Of a stretch of 64,000 nucleotides of DNA, positions 25,691 to 38,410 are shown in pieces. Positions within the stretch are counted from its first letter, which is position 1. Every line of letters starts with the position of its first letter. The stretch lies in assembly GCA_036877525.1 (NCBI GenBank), contig JAZGTH010000071.1:1303501-1367500 (forward strand), in the 5' to 3' direction. The notes beneath the pieces are model-generated. The model ran no database searches. It saw only the letters and a program-made list of their open reading frames with translations, and was not told the DNA's origin. The stretch is from Chromobotia macracanthus (lineage: Eukaryota; Chordata; Actinopteri; Cypriniformes; Botiidae). Made by a program: the position numbers and the translations under genes.

Positions 25691-26629
25691 GAAAAGTATC
25701 CAGATGTGGTCGGCCTTCCCGAGGGACGCAGATCTGAGCTTATGATCATACGAAGTCCGAAGCTGCCTGGGTACGTTGAAAACAAGATATAATTGGTGTG
25801 AAAATTCAAGGACAGGGTCATGTTTTCATAGTTGCTCACTTGATTAGATGGAAACACCGCATGAAATATTTTCTTGAGCCTAATATTTTAAACATTCTTC
25901 AAACATGAGGAATTATGTAAGATATTGACTCGTTTATAGAGAATCTGGAAAGTTTTCCTGTTATTTGCATTTAGATACATTTACAAAAAACACTCCATTC
26001 GTTTGTGTATGTCATGTTGACACTTATGTTACTAGGGGTAAAATACTACAGTGACATCACTGAAATATGGATATAGAGACAATGACTATTGTTTTTCAGA
26101 ATCTCCATGACCATATTTTGGAAGATTGATGTTTCCAAGGACGGACTGGTGAAACCATCACTGGAACTCCTTCTGAAGATCCCAGATCAGGGTAAGAATG
26201 TGGTAAAAGTGAAATAGCAGATCATCAAATCAGAGGTGTTCAGTCTTATCTTGAGAGCCATCCTTCAATTAAACACTCATTGTTTTTAAGTAGTCCCGAA
26301 GACCGGACCAGGTTCTGGTCTATTTGATAAGGGTTGGAACTAAACTCTGCAGCTGCATTGTTTCTGCATTGGCTCACCAGTAGCAGGATTGGACAACTCT
26401 GATCGAGATGTCTTTTATAGATTATATGCTGGATATATACATTTAAATCAAAACATTTTCATTAAGGCATGATCATTAAGTATTTTTTATGCCACTTTTT
26501 GTTTTGCCAGCTCGAGAGATGGACACAAAGAAAGTGCTGGAGAACGGGTCAGATCACTTCAAGAGCCTACTGCAGATTCTCGGTGTGGAGGCATCAATCG
26601 AGGGTCTGATAGGAACCTTGTGTCTGTGA
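25691..26629 (+). CDS. cenpp: Centromere protein P, C-terminal exons (partial)
   Basis: A subunit of the CENP-O/P/Q/R/U complex of the constitutive centromere-associated network at the kinetochore. Three exons: 25691-25770, 26100-26191 and 26511-26629, with correct phases and GT-AG borders. They encode EKYPDVVGLPEG, then TIFWKIDVSKDGLVKPSLEL, then AREMDTKKVLENG and FKSLLQILGVEASIEGLIGT before the TGA. This lines up with the end of human CENP-P (EKYPDAVYL, VWRIQIDEDGKV, RTLVGLLGIEAALESLIKSL). No upstream exon was found in the 25 kb to the left on this strand. That fits an arrangement in which ogn, omd, aspn and ecm2 lie inside a cenpp intron on the opposite strand, as in mammals. Confidence 0.93.
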
Positions 26630-26815
26630 GAGGTCATAAAACTCAGGCAACATTCACACCACGAGTGCTTCATGTCTAGTCACTTTATTCCATATAAATT
26701 CTATACAGTCACCTGTTACAAACCACAAGTTCATGCCACCTGTACACCTCAGTCCTTTTATATATGATATACTCACACTTTATGCAAATATACATCATTA
26801 GACAAGAACTAGAAA

Positions 26816-26821
26816 AATAAA
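26816..26821 (+). terminator. Poly(A) signal AATAAA, likely for cenpp
   Basis: A canonical AATAAA on the plus strand, 187 bp after the cenpp stop codon, in AT-rich sequence. Several other AT-rich hexamers lie nearby, so use of this one is inferred. Confidence 0.35.
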
Positions 26822-27826
26822 TAACTTTAAATACAAAATGTCTGACTGCAAAATCCACTTTGTATTTTCAAATAGTTAAATTTTAGAATTCCATCACAAA
26901 CTGATTGTTTTAGTGGAAATTAATGTCATTCCTTCCTACCTACTGATTATAAATCATTTATTTTATTAAAGTAACACAATATCAGATTAACAATGTTTCG
27001 TTCAAAGGGAGTAAGTTGTCTCTCTTTTTTTTTTAACAAAGTCACTTTCTTAAATTGCAAATATGGCGTGGAGAAACCACACTTTTATAATCAGATACCT
27101 CACAGTAACACGCTGCGCAACATGACGTGAAGTCAAATAGCGTTTTTTTGTCCACATGTAAGGCATACAATACTTCTAACACCAGCTCGAAATCACATTA
27201 AGACAAAATGGGACGATTTGGCAATATTGAATTCCTCGAGAAAACCCTATTGGCCTGATGAGAACAGCACTGTCATCAGCATCACACGGTTAAAGAGGTA
27301 AACAGAAGCACGAGAGCGTCCGTTCGTCTAACAGCCAATCAGCACGGCTGAGCGAACTCATGTGACAGCACTTTGTAACAGTAATATTCCATCTTTAGTG
27401 TTAAAGTTACACAGTAAAACGAGTGCGAACATCTCCATGCAGCTGAAGACGCCATGCCCAAATAAGGCAAACTTCCTGTGGCACTAGTAGCAATACTGGT
27501 AGCTACTGGTAGCAATATACTGCTTCAGAAATACGGCTTTCACTACTGAAAAAGTGTCTGTTGTGCTAATGAAAGCTGGCGTGCTGTCGGTCTTTGGTTG
27601 ATGTTTGAAATATGTCTGACTCTGTGAGCAATTACGGATATGAAAACTCGCGCTGATGTAGCCATAGTAAAATTGTAGCTGCTGGGGATGGATTCTTTTC
27701 TGGTCTGGGGTTTCCAGCAGAGAGCCAGCGAAAGCATTAGTGTCAAACACAGACAGACAGACGCTTCACATTCTTCAGCAGTTTTGAAAGGGTAAAGTTG
27801 TCATTTAATGCGTTGAGATCACATCT

Positions 27827-28271
27827 TTAAAGAAGCAGTTCACCCAAAAACAAAACGTTTCTTTACTCGCACTCATGGCCAAACCTGTATACTGTTGTCA
27901 AGCATTATAAAGGACAGAAAATAAACACCCAAAAGCACCATCATTAATAATGAATATAACTCCTGAATTTCCAAAAAAATCCATATAATTTATATACGTA
28001 ATGATCAGGCAGCCATCTAGAAACAGTTAAATAATCTCACCCACAGTTTACAGTGTTCAGAATTAAACAACATGCACAGGAACTGATTTCATTGTGGTGT
28101 CAGTGATCTTCTTTTGATATGTGAACAGCATGTAGTAATTTACTTTGAGTCTGATCACTTTAAACGTTCATTGCATGCAACAATTCTACAGACAAAATAA
28201 CAGCACACAGGTTTGGGACAACACGAGCAAATATTGACAGATTTTCATTTTGGGGAGAACTATTCCTTTAA
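27827..28271. repeat. Short inverted-repeat interspersed element
   Basis: One end reads TTAAAGAAGCAGTTCACCCA. The other end, reverse-complemented, reads TTAAAGGAATAGTTCTCCCC, so the ends form imperfect terminal inverted repeats about 445 bp apart. There is no coding capacity. It resembles the abundant non-autonomous DNA element of cyprinid genomes seen at 18433 and 42492. Confidence 0.6.
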
Positions 28272-28924
28272 TAAGACACTTTGATTTGCATATGGCAGGA
28301 AATGATTACGCTAAATGTACGGTGAGTAATACCGTTAGACTGTTTCATCATCTATCGAGCAGTGAAAGTGTTAACCACATTCACCAGCATGCAACAGGTA
28401 TGTGCTTGTCAGTATAAACTGTGATATTACAGATGTAACAGCAGTAGTCTCGCATAAAACTCAAGTACTCGTCTGAACTCCAAACTCCCTGCACAGTGAC
28501 TGACGACACAGCCGAGCCACTGCAGCTCATTAAGGAAAAACACTGTAAGCCAGTTTTGGCACTTGAACCCTGTCTGTGTGATTTTCAATACCCCACAGCA
28601 CTGCATAAACACACATACAGTCCTTGTTCTTCCCTTTACAGCCAGTGACTGATTCATTCAGGTATTTCTGTGCTTCAGGAGACCAGCCCCAGTGAGAACA
28701 TCACCCACAAAAAAAATCAAATAAATCAACATCAGGTTGCCATGACAACATTGTTGAACGTCTGCATCGCTGCCAGTTTCACGCTGCAGAATGATGCGAT
28801 GTGCGCCGTTAGCAAAGGGAGGGCAAACAGCTAATTGTACTGATAAACAAAAAACCTAAATGATCTCTATTTAACTTCAATTGTATTTCCCAACACTCTG
28901 ATGAAAGCAGCACTCGTGGGGGTT

Positions 28925-31900
28925 TCATACAGCGTGGAATAGCAGCGTACACTCCTGCCTTTCCTTGTACAGACCAGAAGGGGGCGGAGTCTGTGTGTTA
29001 CGCAGGTAGTAGTTGACGATTTTGGTGTCCAGCTTGTGCTGGTGAGGAATCCCATCGTACGGCTTGGGGTCCAAATCCAGGATGGACACAGAGTAGGTAA
29101 AACGAGGCTTTGCAGGCTGAATCTCTAAATTCAGCTGGTGCCTGTAAACACAAAACACACATCCTGGTGAAATATACTGAGGACCAACAATTTGTTTGCA
29201 ATAACATGAATTGACGAATAAGACTCATGTGTTGTTAATTTCACAGTTTGTTAAAAAAAGAACGTACTCTTCCTCATCTTCTCTGCAAGGTGCAAAGGTG
29301 ATCATGATGGAGCAATCTTTGGCAGTCATTGCCACTCGATACTGATGAACCTGAGAGAGACGACACATTCATTTCAGTATCTGCGTGCATTTAAATCTCA
29401 ATGCTACAGTCTCAAAGGTCTTACCTTCCCAACTGCATATTCTACAGAGGCATCATCTTCAGTCGGACAGTTCTTCACCATGTCCATGAAACTTTCGTTA
29501 TAAGGCCCATCAACCTGCAGCCTGTTTCTGAAGACACAACATGTGCCGATTTAATATTTTTTTCATCTTAATAAAGATGAAGTGGCATTACATGGAAACC
29601 ACCAATGACCACACGCACAACGCCATCCTGTGGGTGTCTTATGTAATGACTTCAATGCCATAACATGCGTCCTGTATTAGTCTATTGCACCACCTGCTGT
29701 TAGAATCACACAGCCACAGGAGCATCAATGAAGTAGCACCAAAATCAATATTCCAGATAAGCAATTCACCTCTCTTTAGGGAACTCTTCCAGATATTGTT
29801 CTATTCGTTTGTACAGTGGGTAGATTCCTTCAATATCCAGGTTGTCCAGCATCTGAACCTGAAGGATTTTCGCCAGAACACTGTCTTTAGGGAGACTGTG
29901 GTTACCTGTGAATAAAAACCAAGATGGTTTTAACTGAGAGAATTACTGTAGAAGTTGTTGTGTAACAGCTTTATGACATATTCATACAGCCGTTATCTGG
30001 TGCACACCCCACTCTTGACTTCTTAACAACTCGACCAATACGAGAACACTAATTTCTTGTATTCCTTTAGTTCACACCTGCGTAAGGAATGTGACTCAGT
30101 TTGAAGGCAGTTTGGGTTTTGAAGCCCATCACTGAGTCAGTGGTTCTCAGGGGATGGTAAAGGTCTCACCGTTGCGGAGCAGGTCTCTGGGGAAGGGACT
30201 GGCCTCACAGTACGGCCTGCTCTCGGACAGCTGCACCTTCCTGGACTCTCCGGAGCGATTGGAGTCCCCGCCACTCAGCAAGGCAGAGCAGATGACCTGG
30301 ATGAAGTCGTTGAGGACAGCTCTGTTGGGCTGGTGTCCATTATAGAGGCTGTTACTGTGAGGGAAATATGGCCGGAGGTGCTGAATCAGATCGTTCAGGT
30401 CTGGCTGTTGCTTGGCATCATCTTTACAGCTATAAATCAACTCTCCACCCTGGAAAAAAACACAAACCATAAGTAAATTGAAGATTTCTGTCTGTCCTTC
30501 TCCAATTAACACAACCAATTTAAGTTATAGCTATAGTAAATACTCGATAATCCTAACTGCACTGTATGCAAGTGAATAAAGGACAAGACGACTAATCGTA
30601 ACTCAGTATGTAACTATCACAATGACTTTATCAATTATACTTGGAATGCTAAACATCAACCAAAAAGAACAATAAAATGTTTAGAACAAACAGAAACATT
30701 AACCAGAATGTTTGTAATATTAATACAGTGCTGCCGTAAAATGTACGGAGTACGTTATAGATCTTAACTTTAATATTTAACCTAGAACATTCCTGGAAGT
30801 TATTTACATTCACCTTAAAGATTTTCAAGTTGTTTTGTGGTTCCTCTAACAAATGTTTCAATGCAACATACATTCGCTGTTTGCTCCTGAAAAACAAATG
30901 ATACCAGATAAATGTCAGATTTTCAGCTAATTCATTTTTAATAAATACAGTAATCAAGGGCATATTAGTAAAACAAAAACTTTAGTACTTTCTAACTAGA
31001 GCCATAACTAGTATAAAAACAGAAGTAAATGTCAAGTGCTTGTTTTGTGACGCTGTGTACTAATCATCTCAGCTAACCCTGTTTGTCTCAGATTCCATGT
31101 GACTCAGAAAGCAGAAGAAAGCATTTGTGCATCAGATTATAGGGTTGGTCTCATGGTGAGTCACACCCTTTCATGAAGAACAATAATCCTGCTCTTTTCC
31201 AGGAAGATAAACAAAGGACAGAGACCACCTGACCGAATATCCTTTCATCAGTTAGGATGGTTAACAGTGCTGGTTAAAGGTTGTACCATCAATACAAGTT
31301 AAAAATCCATTTCTGAACGGTGACTCACCCTGAGAAGAGGTCTAGAGGACAATACCTGCTCAGCCGCTTCCATTTCCCGTTTGCTAACTGTAAACCACAA
31401 AATAACTTGTCAGGGTGGAAACTTTACAAATCAGAGTCCAGTCTGCCCTGTCATTACAGATTTATTTAGTATAACCTTGATATAAAACTAAGATCAACTA
31501 TAAAACTAAGATCAATTAGTTTTGGAACAACAACAAGTACTCATTTTGAGTGAACTGTTTCTTTAAGAAGCAGTCTGTCATTGTGAGGTCATCTCTAACA
31601 TGGGACGCTTTCACCTAAACATCAGCTCATCTTCTAAAGCCTCAGAGGAGAGATCACATGATCATCAGTGTACAGTACACACAGACTGCAGGATGTTTAC
31701 ACTACCACACCATTTCCTGTTCTCTCTACATTAATGCAGAAGCTCACCTTTAGAAATCCACTTCCAGCTTCACATTGACCAAACAGCAGTAATTCCCCGT
31801 TTCACCCACTTTGAGTGACTCTCACCAAAGCTTCCCCTCGCAAACTAAATTTCTAAACATTTCTCTGTGAGAGGTTTGCATTGATTCATACTCGCCTTGT

Positions 31901-34900
31901 AATGCTGGTGCATGCAGAATCTGCAAACTTTGTGCTTGCATTCCTTCGTTATGTGTCTTGAAAAGGGCAGAAATCCACATTTTGGCTGGAAAGGCAAAAA
32001 TAAGTGATTATGTTAAAGAACGAATGCATTTATGTTAAATAATGAGATACTGTGTACAAGCTAGATGCAGCACAACCACAGACAAATGCGTCTTTTAGAA
32101 AAGATTCGTGCCACCTTCCTCCATTTATCTGACTGATCATGTGATTACATTCCACACAAACAGAGGCAGTGAGTCACAGATACTGCATAAACCTGACCCC
32201 AAACTCATCAGCTGATATGTTTGTATACAATCCAAGCGCAGTTTCCAGACAGAAGACGTAAGAACATCAGTGGACCCAGTTTTTAACCACAATGTCACTA
32301 AGCCAACAAAACGACAACTCCCTAACTTCCCAAAGATAAAGAAAACATCAACAACTGTCAGCACAGTTGACTGAACGTGCCGAGACATGTAACACTGATA
32401 GTCAACACCAACACACTTGTGTATTTCACAAAAACAAAAAAACTTCCTTTTTACTAATCACACGCCGTCCAGTTTGACCAGCTGCTAAATGCCCTGAGAA
32501 TCAATTTGAACAAATTCTCCTTACTATATGAATAGGTTTATTACATTGCACCTTAATCAGAAAAATCAGATCTGTAAACCTGGAGCAAATAACACTGAGT
32601 TATCAGCACACAGACAGACTGTAAATGGAAATTACATTTACATTCAAATTTTGGTCATGTTTGTGGCATTTGCTGATTTGAATTCCACTTTTTCCACCCG
32701 ATTACTAAGCAACTCAAGGCAGCAAGCGGAAATACACCTCACTATCAACATACACAATTCGGTGTCAGTAAATTCTCCCCTGCAAGTCAACAACACACTC
32801 AGAACTGTTTCTGTGGCTGCGTCAAGCTGAACAGGGAGCTGTTTGGGTGAAGTTTACCTTAATCTCCACACAGACAGGAGGTCTGTGGTCTGTGAGGTGA
32901 TGGAGGGGCAGTTGTGTGAGGTTGGGCAGACACAATCCACATCCACTGAATGTATCCATGACCTTGTCACAGCGCAGTTCTGCATAAAAGATCACAACAC
33001 TGTTACTCTACATCACAACCAGCTCTACAGAAATAACATGCTGGGCATTTCTGAATGGTTTTGTGAGATTCAGACAATGACTTTGGCGATTCATACCAGG
33101 TCGTTCTTGCTGAACCTTCAGTGACAGCTGTCTCACAAAGTCCAGTGGCAGTTTGACAACCTCCTGTAGGCAATCAAGCCACAAGTTTCGTCACATTCTT
33201 TTGAGTCATGACGTGTTTAAGCAACATAATGTTTAGAAACATAAATACGTAAAACTCGAACTTACTCCACTGTGAACGTATTTCTCCCCAAGTAAAGGCT
33301 TCATGACGTATTTACTGTAGTCCACAATGTTGAGGATGTGTCGAAAAGCTTCTTCTGCAGCCTGTATAAAGAGAAAACCAGTCAATATTATGTAGTAGGA
33401 CAATGCAAATATTTCTGGTCCATCTACACAGTTGACATACATTAATATTCAATGCTTTTAGACCACAAAAAAACTTAATGTAGTCAAAATACATGAAATA
33501 GTTTGATGTTATATTAGGTCTCATTTATGAAACACATAGGAACAGATGTTATGTTAAGTCTGTTATGTATTACAGATTTGAGAAGTAATACTGTATAGTC
33601 GATTTGAGGAAGTTTTACCTGTCGTGCATGCACAGAATCTTCCGAGGGAAACTTCAACAAACGGAGAACTCTGCAGTGCTGTAACAGGAAGTAACATGTT
33701 AATATAGAAACTTCAGCTAATTCCACACAGAATTCTAGTGACCGTTGTCCTGTTAAACCAAACAATAGCTCTTGTGGAAATCCTTCTGACCTAAATATTA
33801 CTCACCCTTTCTAGATACAGTAAAAAAGGGGAATCCTAGGTGACTGTGTGGACTAGAAATACTTCATTTACTTAATCATAACCTGAGCAAACATTTCAGT
33901 TTTACCAAGTAAAGCTGACATCATCTCAGTTTTTTGTTTGATAAACTAACGTAACAAATGAGGTTTAAAGCATAAAAGAGTTTCCAAACACACTTGCATA
34001 ATGTTTACAAAACCTTTTTATGCCTCACAAAACTTTTAACATTAAAGGATGAGTGATTTTCATGGAAAAATGTCCAGGTCTTACCTTACACCAAAATCAA
34101 AAAGAACAAACATTTCATAATTAAGCAACTCAGAATTACACTAAAACTTTCCCAAGAATTGGGAAAATTAGTCTGTAAATAATGCAATAAAATTTTCCTG
34201 GATGAACATTTTCTTAATAAATATAAAATTTACTTTTGATCTGGGGAGTAACGTTTGACTCATGACATGTCATTAGATCTAGCAGAAGTGTTACGCAATG
34301 CACATTAGTAACTTCATTGCTCTTGAACATGACACCTCACCAAACTAGAAGCTTATTGTTAACAGGAGTTTGAGAGGAGATTCGGCTGAGCTGAGATTCT
34401 AAGAATTTAAAACCAAGTCGCCTTTTACTGCGAAAGTGTGGGAGAGTTAGAGAATGTCCTCAAACGGCAGACACAGACAGACAAGCCCCTGCAAGAGTAC
34501 ATAACTAGGTGCAGAACGAGGCTTCGGCCACCTCTGAGTGATTACATCAACATATTAGTGTTGTCTATACTATATCTATACTATACACATATATATATAT
34601 ATATATGTTGTCTGAGAAAACTTTCTGTGGTTGAAGACTCTAATCTCTAGATTTGTGATCTGTCACAAATCTAGCTCTGACTGCTGCATGACGGCACAGA
34701 TGAGCTCGAGAAGGTCAGCTTGATCTCTTCACCAGGAAAGCGTCTCCAAAATCACTTGAGAAAATATAAAGGTGATGAGCACTCACAGAACCCCTCACCC
34801 TGCATCATGACCATGAGGAGGGTGGAAACCTCTCAACACAAGAGCCACAGTGAGAGGTGAAGCAGGGCAGGGTCTCTGACCTGGAGGAGAGCTGGAAGTG

Positions 34901-35284
34901 TACAGCTCAGATGTCCTCACACATATCGATGTGTGTCGTGTAAAGAAAGGCCGTTTCAGCGGGTGTGGCGTGAGTGAGTCGCTTCTCAATGAAACCTGCT
35001 TTAGCCACGTAGCTTTAGCTGTAAAAACACGACAGCGTTCTTTGAAAACAACAAAGCGCTTCACTTCGACGTGATGCATCGCGTCCACACACGAGCTGCA
35101 CTCTGCCGTGTGATCTGCTTTGATTTCGTGTTCACACATCACATCTGACTCAGTTTAGATCAATCCCGGCTAAGCTACACGCTAGTAACTCTCCATCACT
35201 CGCCTGTAAGTGGGACACCACCAGACTCTTGTTGCCTTCCCCGTGATATTTCCAGTCGTTTTCGTCCATTTTGTCCAGTTCCAT
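28925..35284 (-). CDS. ippk: Inositol-pentakisphosphate 2-kinase
   Basis: Phosphorylates Ins(1,3,4,5,6)P5 at position 2 to make InsP6 (phytate). Thirteen exons: 35204-35284, 33619-33678, 33266-33361, 33097-33163, 32858-32979, 31896-31985, 31329-31387, 30814-30886, 30170-30449, 29770-29905, 29425-29527, 29268-29350 and 28925-29141; they sum to 488 residues (human 491). Visible landmarks are the nucleotide-binding YHGEGNKSLVV near residue 13, the family signature VEIKPKCGF joined across exons 5 and 6, the zinc-binding CRFCMHQH, MTAKDCSIMI, and the metal-binding LDLDPKPYDGIPHQ close to the end. The start at 35284 (MELDKMDENDW) matches the mammalian N-terminus; the frame is open further upstream but not conserved. 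Introns 1 and 6 use GC donors, required by frame. Confidence 0.97.
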
Positions 35285-35443
35285 AACCCAGAAGACGCGT
35301 ACACGGAGCGGCTCTGACGCAGATTTTACCCCCGGCGCGATGCTCGCTGTCAGGCTGAAAACTTCTGGAGGATCCGCGACTGACACACGGACGGCTGCAC
35401 AGCCACTACCGCTTCCACCAAGACACGCCCCCTCTGTGCTCTC

Positions 35444-35585
35444 ATTGGCCGGACACACGGGATCAACGTTTTCATTGGCTGTGAGCGTTTGGGGTTGATA
35501 AACGCGTTCGCCGATTGGCTGTTGGAAGCGTCAATCGTACAGTCGCCCCCGTCCTCTGGTTTATTATCGCTGTACCATGACGTCA
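35444..35585 (-). promoter_or_regulatory. ippk core promoter: three CCAAT boxes and a CRE
   Basis: Upstream of the ippk ATG the minus strand has CCAAT boxes at 35444-35448, 35474-35478 and 35514-35518, and a perfect palindromic TGACGTCA at 35578-35585. The sequence is GC-rich and without a TATA box, as in broad housekeeping promoters bound by NF-Y and CREB/ATF. The transcription start is inferred to lie between here and 35284. Confidence 0.55.
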
Positions 35586-36285
35586 TAGACGCATGATATC
35601 TGTTTTTCTTTTCTTCTGGTTTGCACGTGATTTGCGCTTTAAAGCGGAAAGGCAAACAGCATCAGTGAGGTTTTAATATTAAAATATATAATGGGATTAA
35701 ATATGGATTTTGATTTTTAGGGAGATTTCGCGTCAGACCCGAATGAATCGTTTGGTTTCTATGTTCTGCTTTAGCCCATACAGCCCTAGCATAAACATAC
35801 CTATATTTATTATAAACCTGAAATCAAGCAGTTTTACAACTGCAGTAAGATACTCAAAGCAGTTAAATCTTTTACTGGTGTAATTATTATAGGGAACTTA
35901 CTGATAAAGCTCTTGGCTGATCTCTGATGCATGTTTGTAATGTTTTCCCATGTAACATTTTAAACATTACAACTATGACATTCTTTTCAAAGTTTAAAAG
36001 CCCTTTGTATGGCTTGCATTTTAGAACAAACACAAGACAGTTTCTTAGAAATTCATAGAAAACCTTTTAATAGAAATTTAAAAAAAAAAATTCAACATGA
36101 CTGTACAGGGAGCTTAAAACATGTAATCAAAATACATCTGTTTTCACAATGAGGTCATTAACATGAAGATTTCACCACTGATTTAAAAAATCTGCCTGAA
36201 AATAAAAAGCTTAAAAGAAGTAAATCAACAGTGAATAAAGTTTTCACTGACAGAGCTCAAAAGCAGATCAGACAGAATTCATTCT

Positions 36286-37313
36286 TCAGCTGGAACAAGT
36301 CATCATTCCACTGAAGGATTTGGCTGGACTCGACTGTGTGATTCTCAGTTCATCTTTGCAGCTGTCCGCTGGCGTCTGATTTGTGTCTGACTGAGGTGTG
36401 GACTCGTACAGGACACATATGGACCCGTCCTCTCCGATCCGATAGCACACTTCGAACGGGTCGATCCACATGGTGAGCTCGCTGGGCAGCAGGGAAAAGA
36501 GCTGTTCTTTTGTGAGTCCGATGGTGCAGGCAGCTTTGCCTATCAAAGGGTCCATCTTGTGGTTGATCCGGATGCACCTGTAACCAGAACCTCGGCAGGG
36601 CGCATTTGGAAACCAGTGATGCCGATAATGTTCTACAATGAAGAACAGAAAATCAGGACTACACTACACTGTTTAGAAATGTATTCATTTTAAATAACTG
36701 TCATCTATTGTTGGCACTAATGTACCATAAAATAAATGTTTTATTTCACTGAGTGATTATTCCGCAGACATCAATTAAGACATACATGTATTGTTTTCAA
36801 TTATAAACAAAACGTCAATATAAATAAGGTCATTCAGACTTATTATTATAAAACCATGCATTTTTTAATATTTAACTTCTCACTGTAGTGTCTCCACAAC
36901 TCTTCTATTAAAACAACTAACATTTTCTTAGCGTACAGGCCTTGTGAAAACGGCCTTGACGTTGGTCAGATTTTCCTTGGCAAACTTTGTGCCCTTGATG
37001 TGGAGTTTGTTTTCATGAATACAGGAGGAGTTCAGTGACAGAAGTGCTCAGGAACGGACTTTGGTGCCATCATAAAATATGATACTGATCAAGTTGCCTT
37101 GTTCATGATAAAAACCAAAAGCAGACGCGTTTACATTGCGACAGCCATGGTTTGTGCTGCATTTCAATTCACTTGTAAACTTGCTGGTGTCTTACCACCC
37201 AGAGCGTCTTCTAATGAGAAGCGGAACCGCTGCAGCTGATCCTCTGAGAGCAGCCCCGTCCCTCTCAACAGACGCGCAATGAAGCTGGCCGCAGTCGACA
37301 CCTCAGTTTTCAT
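36286..37313 (-). CDS. BTG1/BTG2-family antiproliferative protein
   Basis: A Tob/BTG protein; family members bind the CAF1 (CNOT7/8) deadenylase and restrain proliferation. Two exons, 37196-37313 and 36286-36632, encode 154 residues. Box A is present as YRHHWFPNAPCRGSGYRCIR followed by INHKMDP, and box B as LLPSELTMWIDPFEV followed by CYRIGEDGSICVLYE. The N-terminus (MKTEVSTAASFIARLLRGTG) matches the BTG helix 1 but is shorter than in BTG1 and BTG2. The C-terminal tail ends in SSPAKSFSGMMTCSS, like the SPSKNY-containing tail of BTG1/2. An in-frame ATG 33 nt upstream exists; I prefer the one at 37313, which starts at the family homology. Which BTG paralogue this is I cannot decide from sequence alone. 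A coding-like segment of unknown origin lies in the intron (36928-37191). Confidence 0.9.
36928..37191 (-). other. Coding-like open segment with one in-frame TGA in BTG intron
   Basis: Inside the only intron of the BTG gene, the minus strand stays open for 88 codons except for one TGA (37048-37050). It reads like real protein: HGCRNVNASAFGFYHEQGN, LISIIFYDGTKVRS, then after the TGA ALLSLNSSCIHENK and LHIKGTKFAKENLTNVKAVF, ending in a TAA. There is no in-frame Met and no clear acceptor. It may be an exon relic, a processed fragment or part of a transposon. I do not recognise the family. Confidence 0.3.
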
Positions 37314-37710
37314 TTCACAGCTTTGGCATGAGCTGAAAAAGCGCATTTATTCATTCATTCATTCATTAAACGAGCGTATTGAAGCTGCAGGAGTGCGAGT
37401 GAGTTTGTGAAGCACTTAATGAAGCGCAGCTCAACTCAACAGGCCCGGGCAATGGCTTGGGTATGTTCCTTTGTTCAAAACAACACGACAAAAGCATCCT
37501 TAAACACGACTGACCTGTTCCGGTGAATCAGGGCGGGGGTACGGTGGCCTTCTGCAACTTTTGTCACCGGGTTGAGCCACGCAGCAGTGAGATTTAGTCA
37601 ATAAATGTCTGTTTTCCACCGCAAACTTCCTCCTCCGACGGCGGCTCGAGCTGTACGTGCAGCTGCAGCTCCTGCGCGCTGATGGTAAACACTGCGGCCG
37701 CGCCACCCAG

Positions 37711-37741
37711 CCAATCAGAGCGCGGCTTCGCGCTGACGTCA
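37711..37741 (-). promoter_or_regulatory. BTG gene promoter: CCAAT box and perfect CRE
   Basis: CCAATCAGAG reads on the plus strand at 37711 and a perfect palindromic TGACGTCA lies at 37734-37741, about 400 bp upstream of the BTG start codon in a CpG-rich stretch. BTG1/2-type genes are fast-responding, so CREB/ATF control would be reasonable, but this is inference. Confidence 0.5.
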
Positions 37742-37763
37742 CCAACAGGCTATTCCACAAACA

Positions 37764-37800
37764 GATCTCATTATAACGTTTTAATTGTTATAATGAGATC
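37764..37800. repeat. Perfect 14-bp inverted repeat with 9-nt loop
   Basis: GATCTCATTATAAC at 37764-37777 is followed by a 9-nt AT-rich loop and its exact reverse complement, GTTATAATGAGATC, at 37787-37800. It lies 23 bp from the BTG promoter CRE, between the divergent BTG and atrip genes. Confidence 0.85.
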
Positions 37801-38268
37801 GTTTCTGAGCCGAGGATGTTAAGCGTCTGTCTGATCACAGATAAACATTTCCGAGTGATAAGACACTTTATTTTGAGCTCGTCCACTTGTGGATTGACTT
37901 GTATTGTGTCCAACAACTTCAAAACAACTGAAGCTGTGCAAAGTGCGTATATATCTTAAGCGCTTTCTAAAAGAACTTAATTACTACAGTAATATTTCAG
38001 TGGTGAACATCGCTTCTTCAATACCTAAAGATCCTCTGAAACACGCATTTAGCGATAGCGCAACAAAACAACTTCGCGTTAAGAATCTTTCAAACAGGCG
38101 CAAACATTTCCAAACGCAGAAGTAGATGCTCACATTCTCTACAATAAAACAGCTGATGTGAGCGTGTTGTGTCTTCAGAGTGAAAACAGAGAAAGTATTA
38201 AAACGCGTTTGAGGACGCGTATGCGTTTGACCCACGAGTGCTCCGTAGTACGTGCGCTGGTCGACAGG

Positions 38269-38406
38269 CCAATCAAATCGCAGCGTAACGTGACGTAGCG
38301 TTCGTTTTCAGCCAATCGGGTGAGGCGTTTCTGCCGCCTGCGCTTCCGCATGGCCGCATGGTCCGCGCTGCACAACATGGAGAGTTCACAGACGCTGCTG
38401 ACGTCA
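38269..38406 (+). promoter_or_regulatory. Likely atrip promoter: CCAAT, CRE half-site, CCAAT, CRE
   Basis: Plus-strand CCAAT boxes at 38269-38273 and 38312-38316 flank TGACGTA at 38291-38297, and a perfect TGACGTCA follows at 38399-38406. The region is CpG-rich. It lies about 750 bp upstream of the atrip ATG, so a non-coding leader exon is implied. Confidence 0.45.
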
Positions 38407-38410
38407 CACG

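Larger units (their letters stand above)
26630..28924. other. Tail-to-tail space between cenpp and ippk
   Basis: It contains the cenpp 3' UTR, an interspersed element at 27827-28271, and probably the ippk 3' UTR on the other strand. No further gene is visible. Confidence 0.5.
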
